Assembly (NCBI GenBank): GCA_024413875.1
Contig: JAKSVY010000006.1
Coordinates: 1-39,305, forward strand
DNA: 39,305 bases
Reading direction: 5' to 3'
Source: Bacilli bacterium
Lineage (GTDB): Bacteria > Bacillota_I > Bacilli_A > RFN20 > CAG-826
Below are positions 33,398-39,305 of this stretch, piece after piece (position 1 is the first letter of the stretch; every line of letters starts with the position of its first letter). The notes below the pieces were generated by a model that did not search any database, was not told where the DNA came from, and worked only from the letters and a program-made list of their open reading frames with translations. Position numbers and translations under genes: made by a program.

Positions 33398-33730
33398 ATG
33401 TTTGATAAATCATATATTAGTTCCAAGAATGCTCGTAACGTTAAATTGAAGACAATGGTTATAAAAACTAGTCCTCAACGAATTTTTGACACTGTTAAAA
33501 AATACATTCAAGATAATGGTTTTGAAAATATTCAATTATTCCCTGACTACTATGAAATATTCTGTGTTTCAGGAAATTTTGAATACACATTCATTATTGT
33601 TAATGCTCTTAATGGGTCGAGCACTCTTAGAATACAAGCCTATACAGAATTTCTTTGGGGAGGCGCTAAAAAGCAAGTTGCAAAACTAACTAGCGAACTC
33701 ATTGAAATTTTTAAGGATGTAATTATTTAA
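33398..33730 (+). CDS. Unknown 110-aa protein
   Basis: I do not recognise this family. The protein begins MFDKSYISSKNARNVKLK and has mixed alpha/beta character (ISSKNARNVKLKTMVIKTSPQRIF; YYEIFCVSGNFEYTFIIV; STLRIQAYTEFLWGGAKKQ; ELIEIFKDVII). No signal peptide, membrane segment or metal motif. It starts 2 bases after the ATPase stop without a ribosome site, and ends 11 bases before the FAD gene, so it is tightly held in the operon. It might be a small accessory of the oxidoreductase or the importer; this is only suggested by position. Confidence 0.75.
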   Translation: MFDKSYISSKNARNVKLKTMVIKTSPQRIFDTVKKYIQDNGFENIQLFPDYYEIFCVSGNFEYTFIIVNALNGSSTLRIQAYTEFLWGGAKKQVAKLTSELIEIFKDVII

Positions 33731-33741
33731 AGGGGTCTTAT

Positions 33742-35010
33742 ATGTATTTTACTGAAAAAGAAAGACAAATCTTAAAAAATGATAAGTATGACATCATTGT
33801 TGTTGGAAGCGGTCCATCAGGCATTGGTGCAGCGCTTTCCGCAGGAAGATTGGGTTCAAAAGTTTTATTAATCGAATCTTGTGGTGATGTCGGTGGCATC
33901 TCTACTACTGGTATGATGAGTCACTGGACTGGAAGATGTGGAAGTAAAATCTATTGGGAAATTCTCAAAAGAGCAGCAGAAAAGAATCTTTTCAAAAGAG
34001 CTAGATTGCAAGAAATTGACCCTGAATTATTAAAAAATACTTACTATGAAATGTTAAAAGAGGCAAATGTAGATATTCTTTTATATACATTCTTTTGCGC
34101 AAGTATAGTTGAAAACAATAAAGTTAAGGGTGTTATTGTTGAAAATAAAACAGGTAGAACTGCTTATATGGCAAAAGTTGTTATCGACTGCACTGGTGAT
34201 GGTGATGTTGCTTATAGAGCTGGCGCTGAATTTTATATGGGACGCGAAGAAGATGGAAAAATGCAACCTGCTACTTTAATGTTTAAAGTTGGTGGGGTTG
34301 ATGAAACTAAAGCTGTTTATCCAGGTGCTTTCGAAGATCGAATCCCAACACCTAAAGGTGAACTCCAAGAATTAGGACAAAAGCATCTTGAATTTCCAAC
34401 AGGTCATTGTTTAATGATGAAGTCTATTATTCCAGGAATCGCTACAATCAACATGACTAATGTTTTGGATATTGACGGAACTAAAGCTGAGGATTTAACA
34501 AAAGCCGAAATAACTTGTCGTGAACAAATGGGCAAAATTATTGATTTCTTAAGAGAATATGCTCCTGGTTATGAAAACTGTTATCTAATCTCGGCAGCAT
34601 CATTAATTGGCATTCGTGAAACAAGGCATTTCAAAGGCGTTAAGCAAATAACTGAAGAAGATATTGTTCAAGCTGTTCAATTCGCTGATGCGGTCGTTTT
34701 TGATGCTTATTTCAACTTCGACATTCACAATATCGTTGGCTCTGGATTAGATGAGCATGGTGTTCAATTTAAATTCACTCAAAAGAATGGTTACACAATA
34801 CCTTACGGATGTATGATTCCTGAAAAGATCGATGGATTATTATTATCAGGAAGAAATATTTCTGGAACCCATAAAGCTCACTCAAACTTTAGAGCAATGC
34901 CAATATGTGTAGGCATTGGAGAAGCTGATGGAATTGCAGCACACCTTGCAATTAAACACGGAATCGAACTTAGAGACGTTGATCCTAAGGAAATTCAAAA
35001 GTATCTATAG
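33742..35010 (+). CDS. FAD-dependent oxidoreductase (FAD_oxidored family)
   Basis: 422 aa. Dinucleotide motif IIVVGSGPSGIGAALSAGRLG (GSGPSG at 22-27), then IESCGDVGGISTTGM and a second FAD contact IDCTGDGDVAYRAGAEF. The C-terminal LLLSGRNISGTHKAHSNFRAM closes the flavin site. It is about 160 residues shorter than the paralogue at 9251-11005 because it lacks that protein's C-terminal extension. Substrate unknown; co-transcription with Gfo/Idh/MocA and the sugar ATPase suggests sugar oxidation. AAAGGGG is 7 bases before the ATG. A strong terminator follows the stop. Confidence 0.82.
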   Translation: MYFTEKERQILKNDKYDIIVVGSGPSGIGAALSAGRLGSKVLLIESCGDVGGISTTGMMSHWTGRCGSKIYWEILKRAAEKNLFKRARLQEIDPELLKNTYYEMLKEANVDILLYTFFCASIVENNKVKGVIVENKTGRTAYMAKVVIDCTGDGDVAYRAGAEFYMGREEDGKMQPATLMFKVGGVDETKAVYPGAFEDRIPTPKGELQELGQKHLEFPTGHCLMMKSIIPGIATINMTNVLDIDGTKAEDLTKAEITCREQMGKIIDFLREYAPGYENCYLISAASLIGIRETRHFKGVKQITEEDIVQAVQFADAVVFDAYFNFDIHNIVGSGLDEHGVQFKFTQKNGYTIPYGCMIPEKIDGLLLSGRNISGTHKAHSNFRAMPICVGIGEADGIAAHLAIKHGIELRDVDPKEIQKYL

Positions 35011-35016
35011 ATTAGT

Positions 35017-35054
35017 AAAAACCCATATCAATGATAAAAATGATGTGGGTTTTT
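35017..35054. terminator. Bidirectional terminator after the FAD gene
   Basis: AAAAACCCATATCA (35017-35030) pairs with TGATGTGGGTTTTT (35041-35054) over 14 bp with one G-U and a 10-base loop. A-run before and T-run after allow it to work on both strands. It ends the Gfo/ATPase operon and can back up the FakA terminator. Confidence 0.9.
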
Positions 35055-35062
35055 ATTTGAAC

Positions 35063-35089
35063 AAAAAAGAACCACATTTCTGTGATTCT
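35063..35089 (-). terminator. Terminator of fakA (copy 2 of the 39-bp repeat)
   Basis: On the minus strand the stem AGAATCACA (plus 35081-35089) and TGTGGTTCT (plus 35068-35076) is followed by a U-run. It is part of a 39-bp segment (35059-35097) identical to 6147-6185, including flanks of the hairpin. Confidence 0.85.
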
Positions 35090-35103
35090 TAATTTGATTT
35101 TAA

Positions 35104-36765
35104 TTATTCAATGTCAATCCAGTAACTATAGACTGATTGCCCACCATCGATAGTGCCTACTTCAACGAATGGGCATGCTTTTTGAACAGCTTCAACAGCT
35201 AATTCTTTTTCTTCATCAGTTACATCTTCACCGAAGATAATAACAATAACTTGCTTATCATCAATGTTTTCAACTTTTGAAAGTAATGCTGGTAAAACGT
35301 CAATCTTATTTGGAACACTTGCAACAATCTTGCCGTTTAAGATTGCCATGTATTCACCCTTATGGATTTGAACACCACCTAATTCACAATCACGGATTGA
35401 GTATGTAACTTCACCACTTGTGACATTAGCAATTGATTCATTAAATCCTTCAGTAATAGCATCAACATCATCAACTGAGAAATCAAGCATTGTGAGTGCA
35501 CTATAGCATTGTGGGATTGTCTTTGTTTCAATAACGTGGATTTCTGCGCCTTTATAAAGTTCTGCAGATTGCTTTGCTGCCATAATAATATTCTTGTTAT
35601 TAGGGAAGACAAAGATGTGATCAGCATTAATCTTCTTATAAGCTGCAATGAAGTCTTCTGTTGATGGGTTCATTGTGTTGTTACCGCTAACGATTTGATC
35701 AACACCAAATTCTTTGAATTGGTTAGATAATCCTTCACCTGATGCTACTGCAACGATAGCGTATTTCTTATATGGTGCTTTTTCTTCTTCAGTAATTTCG
35801 TTATGTTGAAGAGCCATATTCTCAATCTTGATTGTTAAGAATTCACCAAATTCACGCATCTTAGTTAAAACTAAACCAGGATTCTTAGTGTGAACGTGTG
35901 TCTTAATAACATCTTCATCTTTTAAGCAAACAATCGAATCGCCTTTAACATCACTATTTTGTAAATAGTCGATGATAACGTTTTCATCAAATGAAGCGAC
36001 ATCAACTTTAGAGTTTTGAAGTCTAAGGATGAATTCTGTGCAGTATCCAAATTGGAGAACATCATCTGCTGTGAAAGCATTGAAATCTACTGGAGCAGCT
36101 TCGCCTGTTTCCTTTTTAGCTTCGAGTTCTAAAGAACCTTCAACTTCTTCACCATCAAGATATCTAACAATACCTTTGACCATGTAGACATAACCTTGGC
36201 CACCACTATCAACAACACCAGCTTCTTTTAAAACTGGGAGTAAGTTTGGAGTGTTAGCAAGAGAAACCAATGCTTGCTTTAAATGTAATTTAAAGAAGTC
36301 ATTGATTGTTGAATTTTCAGTAATATTTGCACAAGCATATTCAGTTGCTTCTCTATAAACTGTAAGGATTGTACCTTCAACAGGAGTAACAACAGCTTGG
36401 TAAGCTTGTGTAACACCAACTTTATAAGCTTCTGCTAATTGAAGAACATTGACTTCTTCATAATTAGCTAAGCCTTTACAAATACCACGATAGATTTGTG
36501 AAAGAATAACACCTGAGTTACCTCTAGCACCCATAAGAGCACCTTTAGATAAAGCTTTACCTAATAAACCGATGTTATTTTCTTCTGAACTAGCAATAGC
36601 TGAAACGCCACCTTCAATAGTACGGCACATATTGGTTCCTGTGTCTCCGTCAGGAACTGGGAAAACGTTTAAGTTATCTACTTCTTCATAATTGGCTCTT
36701 AAATTTAAGGCAGCACATTTTGTGATTTCCTTAAATAATTGGCCATTTAAGGTTAGGAGTTCCAT
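35104..36765 (-). CDS. fakA: Fatty acid kinase subunit FakA (DAK2/DhaL domain, YloV-like)
   Basis: 553 aa. The N-terminal DhaL/DAK2 kinase domain has NVFPVPDGDTGTNM, with D39 and D41 as magnesium ligands, and GARGNSGVILSQIYRG (79-94). The middle and C-terminal domains (about 250-553) include THVHTKNPG and resemble the FakA middle domain and a DegV-like end. FakA phosphorylates fatty acids held by FakB, feeding exogenous fatty acids into phospholipid synthesis. It lies 5 bases after the FakB gene, which is the usual pairing. No ribosome site precedes the ATG, so coupling is likely. Length and motif order are normal. Confidence 0.9.
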   Translation of the reverse strand: MELLTLNGQLFKEITKCAALNLRANYEEVDNLNVFPVPDGDTGTNMCRTIEGGVSAIASSEENNIGLLGKALSKGALMGARGNSGVILSQIYRGICKGLANYEEVNVLQLAEAYKVGVTQAYQAVVTPVEGTILTVYREATEYACANITENSTINDFFKLHLKQALVSLANTPNLLPVLKEAGVVDSGGQGYVYMVKGIVRYLDGEEVEGSLELEAKKETGEAAPVDFNAFTADDVLQFGYCTEFILRLQNSKVDVASFDENVIIDYLQNSDVKGDSIVCLKDEDVIKTHVHTKNPGLVLTKMREFGEFLTIKIENMALQHNEITEEEKAPYKKYAIVAVASGEGLSNQFKEFGVDQIVSGNNTMNPSTEDFIAAYKKINADHIFVFPNNKNIIMAAKQSAELYKGAEIHVIETKTIPQCYSALTMLDFSVDDVDAITEGFNESIANVTSGEVTYSIRDCELGGVQIHKGEYMAILNGKIVASVPNKIDVLPALLSKVENIDDKQVIVIIFGEDVTDEEKELAVEAVQKACPFVEVGTIDGGQSVYSYWIDIE

Positions 36766-36770
36766 AAAAA

Positions 36771-37676
36771 TTATTCGCCGACAACGTCAACTTTCTTACC
36801 GTAACAGAAGACAGCAACTGTACCAGGGCCTGTAACACCACCAATGATTGGTCCAAGTGATAAGACGTAAACATCTTTAACACCGACTTCTTCTAATAAT
36901 TTTGTTCTTACGAGTTCAACATCTTCTGCTTTTGCATCAGCGTGTGAAAGGTAAACAACTTGTTCGCTAGCATTTTCAATTCTTTCAGCTGTCATAGAGA
37001 CGAGGCGGAGAAGACCATTTCTACGTCCTTTTTGTTTTTCAGAAGCAAAGTTGTTACCCTTAGCATCTGAAATTAACATTGGCTTAACACCAAATAAGTT
37101 ACCAAAGAAAGCCTTACCTGCTTTAACACGACCTGCTTTTGCGAGGTAATCGAGTGTTTCAAGTGTAGCTGCTTGGTTATAACGTAATTTATTTTCTTCA
37201 AAGAATGCTGCTACTTCATCAATAGTCTTGCCTTCTGCGCGCATCTTAGATGCATCGATAAGCATCATACCTTGACCCATACATGAGCATAATGTATCAA
37301 CAACGATAACACGTGCATTTGGGTATTGGACTGCATACTTTTCAACAGCGAGTCTTTCAGCTAACTTAACAGATGCTGATAAAGCTGATGAACAAGCAAG
37401 ATATAAGACATCTTCACCCTTTTCGAGGTGTGGGATGAAAACTAAATCGAATTCTTGTTCTGTAACTTGAGCAGTTTTTGGTCTCATGCCATTACGCATT
37501 TGATCATAGAATTCTTTTGCTGAGAGATCTTTCCAGTCTAAGTCAGCATAGATTTCTCTTGAATCTGCTGTATTTCCTAATGAAACGAGCATACGTGCAT
37601 ACTCGATTTCATAATCTTTTCTTAAGTCTGTGGTGAGGTCACATGTTGAGTCACCAACAATAGCGAATTTTGCCAT
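36771..37676 (-). CDS. fakB: Fatty acid-binding protein FakB (DegV family)
   Basis: 301 aa. DegV fold with the STCDL motif (S10-T11) near the start, ACSSALSASVKLAE in the fatty-acid pocket, and GRVKAGKAFFGNLFGVKPML before the C-terminal domain. FakB binds a fatty acid and presents it to FakA for phosphorylation. It is the first gene of the two-gene operon. AAGGA is 7-8 bases before the ATG. Which fatty acids it prefers is not readable from sequence. Confidence 0.9.
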   Translation of the reverse strand: MAKFAIVGDSTCDLTTDLRKDYEIEYARMLVSLGNTADSREIYADLDWKDLSAKEFYDQMRNGMRPKTAQVTEQEFDLVFIPHLEKGEDVLYLACSSALSASVKLAERLAVEKYAVQYPNARVIVVDTLCSCMGQGMMLIDASKMRAEGKTIDEVAAFFEENKLRYNQAATLETLDYLAKAGRVKAGKAFFGNLFGVKPMLISDAKGNNFASEKQKGRRNGLLRLVSMTAERIENASEQVVYLSHADAKAEDVELVRTKLLEEVGVKDVYVLSLGPIIGGVTGPGTVAVFCYGKKVDVVGE

Positions 37677-37760
37677 AATAAATCCTTCTTTCTCGGGTTA
37701 AACCGACCTTTTTAATATATTTATATACATAATAATAAGCAATAATCACACATTAACACT

Positions 37761-37799
37761 TGTCTATTAAGCGACATTTATGCTAAAGTGTCTATTAAG
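37761..37799 (+). promoter_or_regulatory. Promoter and repeats between fakB and the TetR gene
   Basis: TTGTCT and TAAAGT (preceded by TG-N) form a plausible extended -10 promoter for the TetR gene. TGTCTATTAAG occurs twice (37761-37771 and 37789-37799), and TGTC-N8-GACA (37761-37776) is an inverted repeat that overlaps the -35. The shared intergenic position suggests a TetR operator that could also affect fakB on the other strand. Confidence 0.5.
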
Positions 37800-37808
37800 A
37801 GGTAAGTT

Positions 37809-38378
37809 ATGGAAGATTTACGTATTATTAAATCAAAACAAGCTATCAAGGATGCATTCTTTTCATTAGTTGAAGAAGTGGGCTTTGACAATGTTCATAT
37901 CAATGACGTTGCAAAACGCGCTCAAATCAATAGAAATACTTTCTATCTTCACTATGAATCAAAAGAAGATTTAGTCCAAAAGCTAGCAAATGAATCAATG
38001 CTTAATAGGTTTACTAATATGAACATTGAATCAACTTTTAAATCTAAAAACAAAAGAAGGGTTGCAGCATTCTTTAACGGATTAATGGATGAAATTGAGG
38101 CAAACATTGATATCTATCGTATTTATTTAATTAACCCTGCAATGGCGGGTTATCTACGCATTTCTACCAATAAAGTCATGGATAAGGTTTTTACATTTAT
38201 TAAGAAAAACGACACTACAAAACTTCAAATTGAATATCTTTTCGCTGGAATTACTGGTATTGTATCAAAGTGGATCGTTTATGCGGTCGGCACAAAAGAA
38301 GAAGTCGCTAAAGTTTTGACTGACATGACATACGCTTCAGGAAAGCAAATATACTTAAGTGCTATTACAACAAAATAG
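37809..38378 (+). CDS. TetR/AcrR-family transcriptional regulator
   Basis: 189 aa. N-terminal helix-turn-helix (about 8-55): IKDAFFSLVEEVGFDNVHINDVAKRAQINRNTFYLHYESKEDL, typical of TetR. The helical C-terminal ligand domain resembles the DhaS-type group by general pattern only. It is divergent from fakB/fakA and 10 bases upstream of an acyl-ACP thioesterase gene, so a lipid-related effector (fatty acid or acyl-CoA/ACP) is a reasonable guess. GAGGT is 5 bases before the ATG. It probably controls itself, the thioesterase, and perhaps fakBA. Confidence 0.88.
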   Translation: MEDLRIIKSKQAIKDAFFSLVEEVGFDNVHINDVAKRAQINRNTFYLHYESKEDLVQKLANESMLNRFTNMNIESTFKSKNKRRVAAFFNGLMDEIEANIDIYRIYLINPAMAGYLRISTNKVMDKVFTFIKKNDTTKLQIEYLFAGITGIVSKWIVYAVGTKEEVAKVLTDMTYASGKQIYLSAITTK

Positions 38379-38388
38379 GGGGTTTTGT

Positions 38389-39105
38389 ATGTATTCTGAT
38401 AAATTTTTTATCAATTCAACAGATGGGGACCAATTCCAAGAAGTTAAGTTATCTTCGCTTTTTAGAATGTTCCAAGAAATCGCTACTGCACATGCTGATA
38501 AGATTGGTGTTGGTAGCAAGAAAACATTTGATTTAGGACAAGCGTGGATTCTTACAAGAATGCAACTTGAAATGTATCGTTATCCTAAGTATGAAGAAAC
38601 AATTGTTATTAATACATATCCTGGGGAAAATAAGAGTTTTATCTTTCCTAGATATTTTGAAATTAAAACTAAAAAAGGTGAATTATTAGCGAGATGTTCT
38701 ACTCTATGGGCAATTATTGATTTAACAACAAGAAAAGTATCATTAAACCCATTTGGAAAACTTAAACTTCCAGAAGAACATCATGATGGGGAACTTCCAC
38801 TTCCGGGAAAAGTCACTACTGATGAAGTTTCTTTATTAGAACAAAGAAAAGTTAGATATTCAGAAATGGATATGAATGGTCATTTAAACAACACTAAATA
38901 CGTTGATTACGTTGTAGATGCTATTCCAGTAGAAAAATTAAAAGAAAATAGAATCAAATCATTCTTAATTAATTTTAATAAAGAGATTAAGGCTGATGAT
39001 GTGGTTGATATTAAAGTCAGTTCTAATGAAACACAAACTATTATTAGTGGTGATTTAGGTGATGTTAATTCATTTAGTGCTGCAATCACATTTGAAAAGA
39101 GATAA
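38389..39105 (+). CDS. Acyl-ACP thioesterase (FatA-like hot-dog protein)
   Basis: 238 aa. Two hot-dog halves: the first contains SLFRMFQEIATAHADKIG and WILTRMQLEMYRYPKYEET; the second has the Asn/His catalytic segment RYSEMDMNGHLNNTKYVDYV. It should hydrolyse acyl-ACP to free fatty acid. The ATG at 38389 is chosen over 38359 because AGGGGG is 6 bases upstream and the earlier start would lie inside the TetR gene. Its location beside TetR and FakAB forms a lipid-handling cluster: thioesterase frees fatty acids, Fak phosphorylates them. This pairing is an inference. Confidence 0.85.
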   Translation: MYSDKFFINSTDGDQFQEVKLSSLFRMFQEIATAHADKIGVGSKKTFDLGQAWILTRMQLEMYRYPKYEETIVINTYPGENKSFIFPRYFEIKTKKGELLARCSTLWAIIDLTTRKVSLNPFGKLKLPEEHHDGELPLPGKVTTDEVSLLEQRKVRYSEMDMNGHLNNTKYVDYVVDAIPVEKLKENRIKSFLINFNKEIKADDVVDIKVSSNETQTIISGDLGDVNSFSAAITFEKR

Positions 39106-39135
39106 ACATAGTGTCAAATAAAACATCTTTGATAG

Positions 39136-39141
39136 TATAAT
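39136..39141 (+). promoter_or_regulatory. TATAAT box of the right-edge gene
   Basis: TATAAT at 39136-39141 lies 21 bases before the ATG at 39163. A weak -35-like TGTCAA is 18 bases upstream. AAGGGG (39151-39156) is a good ribosome site. Confidence 0.5.
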
Positions 39142-39162
39142 ACTTGTATTAAGGGGAAACTT

Positions 39163-39305
39163 ATGACTAGAAACTTTATTAAAGCTCGCGAATATATAGT
39201 CCTTATAGCTGTTGCATTAGCAATGATTATTACTGGATCTTTTGTAGACTTCCAATTTTCAAAGTCTGTATATGATGCAGTTCACACTAATCTTTTTGGT
39301 GTAAT
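39163..39305 (+). CDS. N-terminus of a membrane protein, possibly PAP2-type phosphatase (truncated by window)
   Basis: The first 47 residues begin MTRNFIKAREYIVLIAVAL and run into a hydrophobic helix (about 11-27). FVDFQFSKSVYDAVHTNLFG follows, which resembles the region before the first catalytic motif in PAP2-like lipid phosphatases. That resemblance is weak and the catalytic residues are outside the window. AAGGGG is 6 bases before the ATG. Position next to a lipid cluster would suit a lipid phosphatase, but the call is tentative. Confidence 0.5.
   Translation, partial: MTRNFIKAREYIVLIAVALAMIITGSFVDFQFSKSVYDAVHTNLFGV

Noticed and set aside
38359..38388. Upstream start for the thioesterase inside the TetR gene
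   Set aside because: No ribosome site; the ATG at 38389 has AGGGGG upstream and matches the family start.
1..39305. tRNA, rRNA, CRISPR array, riboswitch and catabolite-response sites
   Set aside because: I looked for clover-leaf, rRNA-like, regularly spaced repeat, known aptamer and palindromic cre-type patterns and found none convincing.

Overview
The window (39.3 kb, AT-rich) reads as a low-G+C Bacillota chromosome, probably a host- or gut-associated Bacilli lineage near the Mollicutes (RF39/RFN20/ML615J-28/Izemoplasma-like). This rests on base composition, AGGAGG-type ribosome sites, lipobox lipoproteins, FakA/FakB, BIG-domain surface proteins, and TGG as the tryptophan codon with TGA almost unused as a stop. 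The species cannot be named from the sequence. I see no rRNA, tRNA or CRISPR.

Layout. 1-378: tail of a foreign-looking gene (higher G+C), a terminator and short repeats, possibly the scar of a mobile element. 379-2384 (- strand): an RlmD-like rRNA methyltransferase and an orphan fusion of a DinJ/RelB-like DNA-binding segment to a minimal nucleotidyltransferase. 2461-6142 (-): ROK sugar kinase, PQ-loop/SemiSWEET-like membrane protein and GH3 glycosidase in one overlapping operon. 6150-23157 (-): a probable single ~17-kb operon. In transcription order it encodes a 1027-aa secreted Ig-like protein, a DUF4838 lipoprotein, three secreted proteins built from five copies of one beta-helix (GLUG-like) module, an FAD oxidoreductase, a GH112 beta-galactoside phosphorylase and an SGNH/SASA esterase. 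23163-29334 (-): solute-binding lipoprotein, two ABC permeases, GH2 glycosidase and an AraC-type regulator. 29352-30869 (-): GH13 enzyme. 31024-35010 (+): Gfo/Idh/MocA dehydrogenase, MsmK/UgpC-type ATPase, an unknown 110-aa protein and a second FAD oxidoreductase. 35017-39305: FakA/FakB on the minus strand; divergently a TetR regulator, an acyl-ACP thioesterase and the start of a membrane protein.

How it fits together (inference). About 2.5-35 kb looks like a glycan-foraging locus. Surface Ig/beta-helix proteins and the DUF4838 lipoprotein would bind or trim a host or plant glycan, the ABC importer would take up oligosaccharides, and cytosolic GH112, GH2, GH3, GH13 and an esterase would dismantle them. 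Three dehydrogenase/oxidoreductase genes suggest a redox step on the sugar. The strongest evidence that this is one system is regulatory: three separate transcription units (secreted operon, importer operon, Gfo/ATPase operon) carry the same 17-bp motif GTAAWAWWWTGCAAATA exactly 41 bp upstream of a TATAAT box. This is a good candidate target for the AraC regulator encoded among them. GH112 points to a galactosyl disaccharide (galacto-/lacto-N-biose, or galactosyl-rhamnose) as a key intermediate, but the substrate is not proven.
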